From the NCBI RefSeq assembly GCF_023617305.1, contig NZ_CP081485.1, forward strand, positions 1,850,501-1,914,500: a stretch of 64,000 nt of DNA, read 5' to 3'. Origin of the DNA: Methanobrevibacter sp. TLL-48-HuF1. Lineage in GTDB: Archaea > Methanobacteriota > Methanobacteria > Methanobacteriales > Methanobacteriaceae. Numbering within the stretch: the stretch's first letter is position 1; each line of letters begins with the position of its first letter. A model generated the notes under the pieces. The model saw nothing but the letters and a program-made list of their open reading frames with translations. It had not been told where the DNA came from and ran no database searches. Shown here one piece after another: positions 28,410-38,206 of this stretch. A program made the translations under genes and the position numbers.

Positions 28410-28787
28410 AACTTTTAAATTAGCCAATTTTGAGTTTTTAAAATAAATTAAATGGGAGTGGCATTTGCAGTCACTGCAGCCGAAATCAGCTATTGATTCC
28501 TCATTTTCAATTATTTTTTTAGCTATTTCACATTCCAGTTTTTCATCAGACTCTTTTGTATACACCTTTTCAATTTTTGAGTTTTCATTTAATAAAAGAT
28601 AATCAATATGCCAATGCTTTTTCTTGTTATCTGACAAGTGTCTTTTAACTCTGGATTCAAGGCAGTTCATAGCTGAACCGACATAAACATAACATCCTTT
28701 TTTAAAGTCAATAAATCCTAATTTTTTACCGATTTTAATTTCAGTATCTTTTTTAATGTTGATTATTAGACAGTAGCTTCCTTTCAT
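28383..28787 (-). CDS. GIY-YIG domain protein (DUF123 family)
   Basis: A 134-aa protein with the GIY-YIG nuclease fold in its DUF123 form. The opening MKGSYCLIINIKKD and the second element CYVYVGSAMNCLESRVKRHL (about 31-50) replace GIY and YIG. HWHIDYLLLN, a conserved Glu (LECEIAKKI) and GCSDCKCHSHL, with Cys and His ligands, follow in family order. Archaeal members are stand-alone proteins of 130-150 aa, so this is complete. Nuclease activity is presumed from the family but not shown for this branch. ATG 28787 is the only good start. It converges on and overlaps the helicase gene. Confidence 0.88.
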   Translation of the reverse strand: MKGSYCLIINIKKDTEIKIGKKLGFIDFKKGCYVYVGSAMNCLESRVKRHLSDNKKKHWHIDYLLLNENSKIEKVYTKESDEKLECEIAKKIIENEESIADFGCSDCKCHSHLIYFKNSKLANLKVSSVLNSFD

Positions 28788-28847
28788 GTTTTTCTACACC
28801 TTGTAATAATAGTTTATTATATATTTTTTTTATTTTCTTAATGCTTT

Positions 28848-28857
28848 TTTAAATATA
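28848..28857 (+). promoter_or_regulatory. candidate TATA element of the ALP2-ALP3-ALP4 operon
   Basis: TTTAAATATA lies 87 bases upstream of ATG 28944 in the only sizeable gap before the operon (28788-28943). GAGGTG at 28934-28939 is the ribosome site. The TATA choice is uncertain in this AT-rich stretch. Confidence 0.35.
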
Positions 28858-28943
28858 TTTCAATTAACTTTATTTATTAATAAAAACATAATTGACTTCA
28901 TAATAAAGTTATTTTATTATTATATAAAATTATGAGGTGTTTT

Positions 28944-31900
28944 ATGAGGAAAAAATTCTTAACAGTATTTTTTATTTTATTGTTTTTACTATGTTTGTCT
29001 GTAGTTTCTGCAACTGATGAAAATACTAATTCCAGCATAGTTGCTCAGGATTATGATGGAAATGAATTTTATGTTGATTTAGGTGGAGATGATAGTAACT
29101 CCGGTCAACTTAATAGTCCATTTAATTCAATAAATAAAGCAGTAGAAGTATCTAATCCTCGTGATAATGTTGTTATTCATTTAGGGGAAGGTACATTTGA
29201 AGGAAATGGAAATGTAATGATATCAATCAATAAAGCTCATTTAAGCCAAGGTGGTTCAATAACTATTGTTGGTGCAGGAGCTGATAAAACTATAATTAAA
29301 GGAAGTAGTGCATATTATGCATTTAATATATATGCTGATTCTGTAGTTACTTTAAGAGATTTATCTATTGTTGATTGTAAAAGTGTTGAAGGTGGTGCAA
29401 TATGCAATTCCGGTACATTGTTAGTTGATAACTGTATTTTCAGGAATAATTTTGCATTCAATGCCGGGGGAGCTATATCTTCTATAGAAAATGGGGATTG
29501 TAAAATTTATAACTCAGTATTTATTAATAATTCAGTTACCTGTAATGATGAATATGGGAATGCTAATGGTGGAGCTGTTTATTCATTAAAAAGTGATTTA
29601 TTAGTTGATTCCTGCAGATTTGTAGGTAATTTTGCAAAGGGTAACTGTTTAAATGCAATTTCTGGAGGAGCTATTTATGTAGGTGCTTATTTAAATAATG
29701 TTCCTTCTGTGAAAAACAGTAATTTTATTAATAATTATGTTGTTTCAACAAGTTTCAGAACAAACTGGGAATATGCCAAAGGCGGATCTATTTATATGAT
29801 AAACTGTAACTTATTTAATGATTCTTTTATTAATTCTAGTGTTACAGGAAATAATGGAGTAGGTGGATCTTATTATTCTGAACCTAAATACTTAAATAGT
29901 ATTTCCAATATTTTGAGAATTAACTCAAGTGTTAATGGTGTTTTGGAAAGTAATATTTATCCTGCTGATTATGATGGAAAGTACTCTAATGAAGTTGTAG
30001 TGTATGTTTCTGTTAATGGTAATGATGAAAATGGTAACGGGTCTTTTAATAATCCTTATGCTACAATAGCTAATGCAATTGCTAAATCAGCGGGTAATGT
30101 ATATAACTTGAAAGTGTATTTGTTAGATGGAGTTTATAGTGGAGCAGGCAATACTAATATCAGTTTGCCAAGTAGTATGAATATTCAAATTGCAGGTATT
30201 GGTTCTAAAGTCATAATTGATGGAAGTGGTTCTAATTGGTTTGCAGCTAATGAAAGATCAATTTCCGGATTTAAATATGTTTTATCTAATTTAAATTTAA
30301 TTAATTTTAAAGCTAAAAGCACAGGATATAAAAAAGAAAATAATATTGGGGTTATTTCTAATTATGCAGATTTAACTATTGATAATTGTATTTTTAAAAA
30401 TATTATAGGTTCTTCAATATCCAATTATGATTTGGCTAATTTAAAGGTTATTAGTTCATCATTTGTAGATTCAAAACACTTGGGATTCTATGGTGGTGTT
30501 TTATTTAATTATGATGCTAATGCAAGATTTTATAATTGTATTGTAAATAATTATTCTTCAACAGATATTTTTTATTCTACAGCAGTTAATACAGAAAATG
30601 TTTATTTGGAGTTTTTTAATTCAACATTTAAAAATTTAAAAAGCTTTGATTCCAGATGTAAGTTTTTAGGAGCAAGTAATACAAATGTTACTATGAGTTA
30701 TGTTAATTATGCAGATAATGATTGCAATTTTGCAGTTGCTTATGATAAATCCTTTGTGAAAATAGATAATTCTGTATTTAAAAATAGTAACTGGTTAAGC
30801 GGGTCTGTTAATGGAATGATATGGGATGTTTGTAATTCTTCTTTTATAAATATAAACTCTTTAACTTTCAGTTCAATTAATGATTATAAAAGTAATTTTA
30901 ATGGATGTTTGTTTGATGGAGGAAATGTGGAATTTAGAGGAAATACCATAACTGTTGGAAATTCAAGTTTTTATAATAATAAAGTAATCATTGTTAATAA
31001 TGATAATCAGAAGGGAAATTTAGATTTTAATTATAATTATTGGAATAATAACAATCCTAAAAATATGATTGATACAACTGCAAATGTTAAATTAAATTAT
31101 TGGATTGTTAAACATTTATCTGCAGAAAACTTATTTAATGATAGCTATAAAGTAGTTATTTCTTATAAATTATTTGATGGAAGTAATTATAAAAATTATG
31201 ATGTTAGATATGTTCCGGTAAAACCGGTTAGATTTATTTTAATAACTTCCAAAGGAAGTAATTCTTTAGATTCTGGTACATTGATTAATGATATCTTTGA
31301 ATTTATTAATACGGCTAATGATGATAGAAATGTAGTGGTTAGCTTTACAGATAATACTAAATTAAATATAACTCTTTATAATCAGCATAAAGTAGATACT
31401 AATATAGATTTATCTCAAAAAACAGCTAAAATAGGGGACATAGTTGAAATTAATGTAAATATTAAGGATAATAAAACAGGATTGGCAGTTGATTTCGGTA
31501 TTGTTGAAATTTATTTAAATAATAAATTAATAAGTTCAAATAATGTTACTGGATTAGCTATCAGTAAATCTATCACAGTTGATGAAAGTAAATCATTTTA
31601 TAATATTTCAGTTATTTATAAAGGAAATAATAAATATGCAGATTCTTCAAATTCAGCTATATTAAGAATATCTTCAATTCCTCTTGAAACAGTTATTATT
31701 TCTAAAGATTTAACTAAATATTATAAAAACGGATCCCAGTTTGATGTTGTCCTTAAAGATGTTTTAGGTAATGTTCTAGTTGGTAAAATAGTTAAAATCA
31801 CAATTAATGGTGTTACTTATAATAAAATAACTAATGATAAAGGAGAAGCCAGATTGTCTATAAACCTTTTCCCAGGTGTTTATAATATAACTGTTTTATT

Positions 31901-32720
31901 TGAAGATGATGATAATTATGTTAAATCATTAAATACCAATAAAATAGTTGTTTTATCCAAGATAATTACAAAATTTGTAGATAATAATAAATTTATTGTT
32001 AAATTGGTAAATGATGATGGAACTCCAAAAACAAATGCTTCATTAGCTATTATTGCAAATGGTGTTCAATATAATCGTATTACTAATGGTAGTGGTGAAG
32101 CTAGACTTAATGTTAGATTAAATCCGAATAATTATATTTTTGCTGTAACTGATGGTCAGGAAGTTGTTTCAAGTTCTGTTAATGTTTTATCAACAATTGA
32201 AACTAGTGACATATCCATGTTTTATAAAGATGGAACAAGATTTGCAGCTAAATTATATGATTCTAATGGAAAAATTGTATCTAATAAAGAAGTGGCAATT
32301 ACAGTTAATGGAGTTACTTATAATAAATTAACAGACTCTAATGGTGTTGCTTATTTAAATATAAATCTTAATCCTGGTGTTTATGGTATTTCAGCAAGTT
32401 ATGATGGAAAAACTGTTTATAATACCATTTCAATTGCAGCTATGCCTGTTACTATAGTTTCATCTAGTATCCATATTCAACAAGGTACTTTTTATAAGGT
32501 TAAATTTTCTGATGCTTTGTCAAATCCAATCATCGGACAAAAAGTTGGAATATTTGTTAATGGAGTAATGTATTATCGTGAAACTGATGATTTAGGTGTT
32601 GCATCTCTTAAAATTAATCTTAATCCAGGTCATTATATGATAACTTCTGGTTTATTATCTAATGCATATGAAGCTAAAACTATGAATAATATTATAACAG
32701 TTAGTGGAGGTTACTTATGA
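28944..32720 (+). CDS. adhesin-like protein ALP2, first gene of a three-ALP operon
   Basis: A 1258-aa surface protein. ATG 28944 (MRKKFLTV) is preferred over 28932 because GAGGTG at 28934-28939 would lie inside the longer form. The signal peptide is residues 1-24 (LLFLLCLSVVSA). Two right-handed beta-helix blocks follow, each opened by a YVDLGGDDSNSG or VYVSVNGNDENGNGS cap; the first runs about 30-350, the second about 350-720 and ends at NYNYWNNNNP. An intermediate strand-rich segment and one Ig-like domain (about 818-908) lead to four C-terminal Ig-like repeats (about 915-1258) with the consensus INGVTYN..T...GEA.L.INL.PG.Y. There is no membrane anchor at the C-terminus. Its stop overlaps the ALP3 start by four bases. 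Confidence 0.9.
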   Translation: MRKKFLTVFFILLFLLCLSVVSATDENTNSSIVAQDYDGNEFYVDLGGDDSNSGQLNSPFNSINKAVEVSNPRDNVVIHLGEGTFEGNGNVMISINKAHLSQGGSITIVGAGADKTIIKGSSAYYAFNIYADSVVTLRDLSIVDCKSVEGGAICNSGTLLVDNCIFRNNFAFNAGGAISSIENGDCKIYNSVFINNSVTCNDEYGNANGGAVYSLKSDLLVDSCRFVGNFAKGNCLNAISGGAIYVGAYLNNVPSVKNSNFINNYVVSTSFRTNWEYAKGGSIYMINCNLFNDSFINSSVTGNNGVGGSYYSEPKYLNSISNILRINSSVNGVLESNIYPADYDGKYSNEVVVYVSVNGNDENGNGSFNNPYATIANAIAKSAGNVYNLKVYLLDGVYSGAGNTNISLPSSMNIQIAGIGSKVIIDGSGSNWFAANERSISGFKYVLSNLNLINFKAKSTGYKKENNIGVISNYADLTIDNCIFKNIIGSSISNYDLANLKVISSSFVDSKHLGFYGGVLFNYDANARFYNCIVNNYSSTDIFYSTAVNTENVYLEFFNSTFKNLKSFDSRCKFLGASNTNVTMSYVNYADNDCNFAVAYDKSFVKIDNSVFKNSNWLSGSVNGMIWDVCNSSFININSLTFSSINDYKSNFNGCLFDGGNVEFRGNTITVGNSSFYNNKVIIVNNDNQKGNLDFNYNYWNNNNPKNMIDTTANVKLNYWIVKHLSAENLFNDSYKVVISYKLFDGSNYKNYDVRYVPVKPVRFILITSKGSNSLDSGTLINDIFEFINTANDDRNVVVSFTDNTKLNITLYNQHKVDTNIDLSQKTAKIGDIVEINVNIKDNKTGLAVDFGIVEIYLNNKLISSNNVTGLAISKSITVDESKSFYNISVIYKGNNKYADSSNSAILRISSIPLETVIISKDLTKYYKNGSQFDVVLKDVLGNVLVGKIVKITINGVTYNKITNDKGEARLSINLFPGVYNITVLFEDDDNYVKSLNTNKIVVLSKIITKFVDNNKFIVKLVNDDGTPKTNASLAIIANGVQYNRITNGSGEARLNVRLNPNNYIFAVTDGQEVVSSSVNVLSTIETSDISMFYKDGTRFAAKLYDSNGKIVSNKEVAITVNGVTYNKLTDSNGVAYLNINLNPGVYGISASYDGKTVYNTISIAAMPVTIVSSSIHIQQGTFYKVKFSDALSNPIIGQKVGIFVNGVMYYRETDDLGVASLKINLNPGHYMITSGLLSNAYEAKTMNNIITVSGGYL

Positions 32721-35700
32721 GGTTTAATAAATGTATATTATTAGTAATATATGCAATTATAGCTATTGTAGTATTCACACCATTATATGCTGAAAATAGT
32801 AATAATACTATATTTACTTCACCAAGTGATGATGTTATTGTATGTGATAATGTTTATACTGGTAATATAATTAATATTACTGATGATAATTATGATGATT
32901 ATTTTGATGTTTATTCAGGTGAGATGAATCCCGAGTCTAATATCAATGATGGAGATAGAATACATATTGGTAATGTTACAGATAAAACATTTGTTATCAA
33001 TAAACAACTAGAAATCACTACTATGCATAATGGTGATATTATTAAAAATGGTTATGTTAAGCTAGTTAAAGGTAGTGATGGTTCTAGTGTTCATGGATTA
33101 ACTATTATTAATGATAAAGCACATTATGTTGTTGATGGTATACAAAGTATTGATTTAAATGGTATTGGTTTATTCTATACAAATAACAATTATATCTATA
33201 ATAACTCAGTTCAATTAGCAGAAGGTAGGGGTGTATTTGCATTACCGATGGGTGCATCATCTAATAATAAAATATATAAAAATAAATTTGTAAGTACAAT
33301 GAGTACTTGTGTACCTATGAGTGAATGTGATAATAATATATTTGATGGTAATTATTTCCAATCTACTTTAGCTAATGTAATCTACTATAATCCATGGGGT
33401 CATGCGGATTATTTTGGTGGTCATGGTGTATGTTATAATAATACATTTAGTAATAATTATATATGTTCTTTAAATAGGAACTCTGAATGGGTTATAGGTA
33501 TGTCTCTTTTAAGTAATTGTAATGTATATATTATAAATAATACTATTGCTAATGTTTATGATGGTATTAGTGGTTTAGGTTCAAACTCTATAGTAAAAGG
33601 GAATACTATAATAGGCATAGAAAGTTTAGGTTTATCTGTTAATAGTGATAATTTAACTGTTGAGAACAATACATTCATAGATATGACTATGGCTATAGCT
33701 GTATTGAATGATAATATTGTTGTTAAGAATAATATGATAACAAATTCTTCAATTGGAATTTGGGTATCTGGGGAAAATGCGTCTTTAATATCTAATACTA
33801 TTAGTTTAGTTGATGGGTATTATGCAGTTAATGTTGAAGGTGAAAATGCAGTAATAGTAAATAATAATATTAAAGTGAGTAATTTTGGTGAAGGGATTAG
33901 AGTAGCTAAAACTAATACTAATATATTAAATAATACTATTCAAACAGCTGTTGATTCTGGAATTTATATATTATCTTCTAAAAATATTGTTAGTGGAAAT
34001 AAAATATCTTCTAATTTGTATGGAGTTTATGTTGATGCAGCATCTGAAGTATATTATTATACTCGTGGTGTATTAAAAGCTTTTTATTATGTAAAAATTA
34101 ATCAAGGTAGATTAAATTATAATAATATTAGTGATAATGTTATCAATACTAAGTCATATGGGATTTATTTAGTGGGAACTGTTTATAATACTACTATTAC
34201 ATATAATAATATTACTACAAATGCTGCAATTGGTATTGTTGAGAATATTACTGATCCATTTTCAAATGTTGTTAGGGATAATATTGTTAATGGTGTGTTT
34301 TTGAATTATAGTGGTATAGTTATTAGTGATGATAATTTCTATGTCTATTTTAATGAGAATGGATATTTTAAATTTGATAATATTAAGTCTATTGTTTTAG
34401 TAATTACAAAGCTTTCTAATAAGGATATGGTAATTAATCAGAAAATGACTATATTAAATGGTGGATCAGTTAATATATTATCTAATGTTACTTTATATTT
34501 AGTATCTGGAGCAAGTGGAACTTCAATTAAGTCACTAAACTTTAAAAACACAGATAAAAGTGCAATTGTTTTAAATGATGTAAATGATGTGACTTTAGAA
34601 CAAATTAATATGATGTTAACTTCTAAAATGAAAGATGTTTTTGGAATTTCTATAAATTCATCAAACAACATCAATATTGTATCAAATGATGTATATGTCA
34701 CAGGTGAAAATAGACTAATTCAGGGTATTTTACTTAGTCATTCAAATAATATCACAATTAATAATAATAGTGTAATTTTAGAAGGAAATAAAACAGCTAA
34801 GGGAATTGTTATAAATTCAGTAAATGTATCTAATTTAGTTAACAATACTATTCATATTCAGGGAAATGGAGTATTTGACATTGTTTTAGTTGATAATTCT
34901 AATAATTTAAATATCTCATATAACAATTTAATAGCCAGATCTACTAAAGTTGTTTCTCCATTAGAAATAATTAATTCTAATAATTTTATTATGAATAACA
35001 ATAATATTAGTGCATTTGCTAATTTGGTAAAATCTTTGAATTTCTCAAATAATAGTAATATTTTGTTAAATTCTACTTTCATTAATTTAATTGGAGTATC
35101 TAAAAGCAGTGCAACTTTTGTTAATAAAGGTTTAAATAATGTTGAAGTAATAAATTCTATAATTTATTCAAATGCTTTAAAGTTAATTGATGGAAACGTA
35201 ATTTTAAATGAAAATAAATATGTAATTTATGATGGAAATATTGAAACATTCTTTGATTCACAGGGAATATTTAGTAACTCATTAATAACTCAAAAAGACA
35301 TTTTACTTTTTGATAATTTAAAATTAAAACATTATAATTTAATTTTTAATCAAGTAGTTACTTTAGATTCTTATTATAAAACTTCAGTAATTGATGCAAC
35401 TTTAAATTTTAATTCAAAATCAAGTAATTCAACTATTAGAAATTTAAATTTTGATTTAGTTGGGAATACAGCATTTAATTTGAATTTTGCAAGAAACATT
35501 ACTATTGAAAATGTTAATATTAATTTAATATCTTCTAAGGATGTTTCAGCTATTATAATAACTGGTGAAAGTTTTGACAATTTAATTAATAACAATACTA
35601 TTAATATGAAAGGTAGTGCTTCATTAACAGGAATTACTATTTATAATTATTATGATGGATATTATGGATTAAGTCCTAAAAACAATATAATTTCAAATAA

Positions 35701-38206
35701 TAATATTATAATTGATTCAACTAAATATGTAATTGGTATTTATGTTGCAATGGCAGATAATACAATTATAATGGATAATAATATAAAATTAACTGCAGGT
35801 AATATTGCATATGGTGTTTATAATATTTATTCTCATGATTTCAAAGTATTTATGAGTACTATTTGGACTGCAAATACAAAAATTATTCGTAATTTTATTG
35901 ATGCAAAAGGTTCAATTGTCTGTTTAATTAACTCAATTGAAGCTAAAAATACCTTAGTTGATAGTAATATATTAATCGCTACAGCTGATGGTGGTTCTTA
36001 TGGTTACTTTGGATATAAAACATCTGGAGATATAATAAGGTATAATGATTTCACAATAAATGGAACTTTAAATAATAGGCCATTAGCACCTAATGTAGGT
36101 CAAACTGGTATTTATTTATCAAGTGGTTCTTCTAATGTATTGATTTTAGAAAATAGTATTATCTCTAATTATACTTCTGGAAATGAATATGCAATTTATG
36201 TAGATGCAGATTCTAATAAAATTTCAATTGTTGACAATTATTTAATTAGTGATAATTGGAACAGATACTCTGATAATGCGATATATGCACCATCAGCTAA
36301 TTTAACTAATAATGAACTTTATTATGTTTATGTATCACCTGATGGTAGTGATGAATTAGGTAATGGATCTATTAACAATCCATTTAGAACAATAAAACAT
36401 GCTTTAAGTAAGGTAATTAATAAAGGAATAGTTTATGTAATTGCAGGTAAATATATTGAATCTAATATTATTATTTCAAAAGTAGTTAATATTAAGGGAT
36501 TAGGTGATGTTATTGTTAATTGTGAAGGTAGTCTATTTAATATTACAAAATCTGGTTCATTAAAAGTATATAATATTAAATTTATGAATGCATATTCAGT
36601 TTCTGGTTCAACATTTTGCAATTTAGGAAAATTATACTTAGAAAATGTTTCAATAATAAATTCTACAGCTTTAACTTATGGTGGAGCTATTGTAAATTAT
36701 GGAGAATTAGTTATAGTAAATTCTATATTTTCACTAAATAAAGCGAAAAATGGCGGGGTTATAGCTAATTATAATAAATTAGATATTAAATCATCAAATT
36801 TCACTAATAATAGTTGTTATATTAAAGGTTCTGGAGGAGCGATTTATAATTTAGGAAAAGGCACTCTTACTATTGATAACTGTAATTTTGCTGATAATAA
36901 AGTTGATGCAGAATATCTTCTTGAAGAAGATGATTTTGGTGTTCGTTTAGGTTCCGGAGGAGCTATCTACAACCGTGGAGATTTATATATTTATAATTCA
37001 AATTTCACATCTAATAGAGCATTTAATTGGGGTGGAGCTATTGTAAGTATCACTGATGTTAAAAAACATAATCTTAAAATAATTAACTCCATATTTGATA
37101 AAAATACCTGTTTTGCAGGTGGTGGGGGAGCTATATTTATTGCAAATGCTAATGTAAATATTGCTAATTCTTCATTTACATCAAATGAAATTGGAGGTGA
37201 TAGTGGTGGAGCATTGTATTTCACAAAATCCAATGCTAAAATTTATAATTCCACATTCTTTAAAAACTCTGCAAGTTATAGTGGAGGTGCAATAGACGCC
37301 TGGAAATCAAATATAACTATGGATTTATGTAATATAACAGATAATAATGCTGAACATGGTGGAGCTATAGTTTTCTATGGTGAACGTGTTGGAAATCATG
37401 TTACTGGTACTTTAAATATTTATAATTCGACAATTCATAATAATAAAGGATTTTATACTGGTGGGGCGTTTTATGTTATGGATTTAAATATGAATGTTAA
37501 AAATTCTAATATTTATAATAATTTTGGCGGAGATGGTAAAAATTCCCTTTCAGTTAACATATTTTACCCTATAAAACCAGTTAATAATATAGATTTAAAT
37601 GGTAATTGGTGGGGTAGTAATAATGGTCCTGGAGAAGATGTATGGTTAAATGCGCAATATTATAGGGAATGGGTTAAAAATAAAATTACTTGGTCTACTA
37701 TTAGTCATCCAAATCAGGATAATAATCCAAACAATCCTGGAAATAATCCAAGACCTGGTCAATCAACTAATAATCCAATTATTGGTCCGAATACTGGCGG
37801 ATCATTAACATCAGGTTCAAATTCTGGTGGTTTTGGAACAGGTATAGGTTCTGGTACTGGAAATGGTTTTGGTAATGGTAATGGTAGAGGTTCTGGAAGT
37901 GGAAGTTCTAATGGTGGAAGCTCTGGAAATAATGGTGGAATATTAGGTTCAGGAACTGGATTTAATGGAACTGTTTACTCAAACCAAGGTTCACTAGGTG
38001 ATCTGGGATCTTCTTCCAGTTCCGGTGCTGGTGGAAGTGATGCAGGTTCTGCAGCCCAATCATCAAACATGATGTATGAACTTAATAAAAATGTTAAAAA
38101 AGTATTATCTGATGATAATTTTATGTATGGTATTGTAGTTTTAGCAATAATTTTGTTATTAATAATATTTGGATATAAACGTAATTCTAAAAAGGAGGAT
38201 GAATAA
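32717..38206 (+). CDS. adhesin-like protein ALP3, membrane-anchored, second gene of operon
   Basis: A 1829-aa protein whose ATG overlaps the ALP2 stop (ATGA), so it is translationally coupled. The signal peptide is residues 1-25. Nearly all of the next 1640 residues are beta-helix, first with NosD-like NNTI/NNNI ladders (about 150-1180), then after a YVYVSPDGSDELGNGS cap (about 1208) with GGAI-type coils up to NGNWWGSNNGPG. A linker of about 110 residues rich in Gly, Ser and Asn (about 1668-1780) follows, then one membrane helix (MYGIVVLAIILLLIIFGY, about 1802-1819) and a basic tail KRNSKKEDE. It lacks the four-repeat C-terminal module of the other four ALPs. The anchor suggests it is the membrane-fixed member of the operon. 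Confidence 0.9.
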   Translation: MRFNKCILLVIYAIIAIVVFTPLYAENSNNTIFTSPSDDVIVCDNVYTGNIINITDDNYDDYFDVYSGEMNPESNINDGDRIHIGNVTDKTFVINKQLEITTMHNGDIIKNGYVKLVKGSDGSSVHGLTIINDKAHYVVDGIQSIDLNGIGLFYTNNNYIYNNSVQLAEGRGVFALPMGASSNNKIYKNKFVSTMSTCVPMSECDNNIFDGNYFQSTLANVIYYNPWGHADYFGGHGVCYNNTFSNNYICSLNRNSEWVIGMSLLSNCNVYIINNTIANVYDGISGLGSNSIVKGNTIIGIESLGLSVNSDNLTVENNTFIDMTMAIAVLNDNIVVKNNMITNSSIGIWVSGENASLISNTISLVDGYYAVNVEGENAVIVNNNIKVSNFGEGIRVAKTNTNILNNTIQTAVDSGIYILSSKNIVSGNKISSNLYGVYVDAASEVYYYTRGVLKAFYYVKINQGRLNYNNISDNVINTKSYGIYLVGTVYNTTITYNNITTNAAIGIVENITDPFSNVVRDNIVNGVFLNYSGIVISDDNFYVYFNENGYFKFDNIKSIVLVITKLSNKDMVINQKMTILNGGSVNILSNVTLYLVSGASGTSIKSLNFKNTDKSAIVLNDVNDVTLEQINMMLTSKMKDVFGISINSSNNINIVSNDVYVTGENRLIQGILLSHSNNITINNNSVILEGNKTAKGIVINSVNVSNLVNNTIHIQGNGVFDIVLVDNSNNLNISYNNLIARSTKVVSPLEIINSNNFIMNNNNISAFANLVKSLNFSNNSNILLNSTFINLIGVSKSSATFVNKGLNNVEVINSIIYSNALKLIDGNVILNENKYVIYDGNIETFFDSQGIFSNSLITQKDILLFDNLKLKHYNLIFNQVVTLDSYYKTSVIDATLNFNSKSSNSTIRNLNFDLVGNTAFNLNFARNITIENVNINLISSKDVSAIIITGESFDNLINNNTINMKGSASLTGITIYNYYDGYYGLSPKNNIISNNNIIIDSTKYVIGIYVAMADNTIIMDNNIKLTAGNIAYGVYNIYSHDFKVFMSTIWTANTKIIRNFIDAKGSIVCLINSIEAKNTLVDSNILIATADGGSYGYFGYKTSGDIIRYNDFTINGTLNNRPLAPNVGQTGIYLSSGSSNVLILENSIISNYTSGNEYAIYVDADSNKISIVDNYLISDNWNRYSDNAIYAPSANLTNNELYYVYVSPDGSDELGNGSINNPFRTIKHALSKVINKGIVYVIAGKYIESNIIISKVVNIKGLGDVIVNCEGSLFNITKSGSLKVYNIKFMNAYSVSGSTFCNLGKLYLENVSIINSTALTYGGAIVNYGELVIVNSIFSLNKAKNGGVIANYNKLDIKSSNFTNNSCYIKGSGGAIYNLGKGTLTIDNCNFADNKVDAEYLLEEDDFGVRLGSGGAIYNRGDLYIYNSNFTSNRAFNWGGAIVSITDVKKHNLKIINSIFDKNTCFAGGGGAIFIANANVNIANSSFTSNEIGGDSGGALYFTKSNAKIYNSTFFKNSASYSGGAIDAWKSNITMDLCNITDNNAEHGGAIVFYGERVGNHVTGTLNIYNSTIHNNKGFYTGGAFYVMDLNMNVKNSNIYNNFGGDGKNSLSVNIFYPIKPVNNIDLNGNWWGSNNGPGEDVWLNAQYYREWVKNKITWSTISHPNQDNNPNNPGNNPRPGQSTNNPIIGPNTGGSLTSGSNSGGFGTGIGSGTGNGFGNGNGRGSGSGSSNGGSSGNNGGILGSGTGFNGTVYSNQGSLGDLGSSSSSGAGGSDAGSAAQSSNMMYELNKNVKKVLSDDNFMYGIVVLAIILLLIIFGYKRNSKKEDE

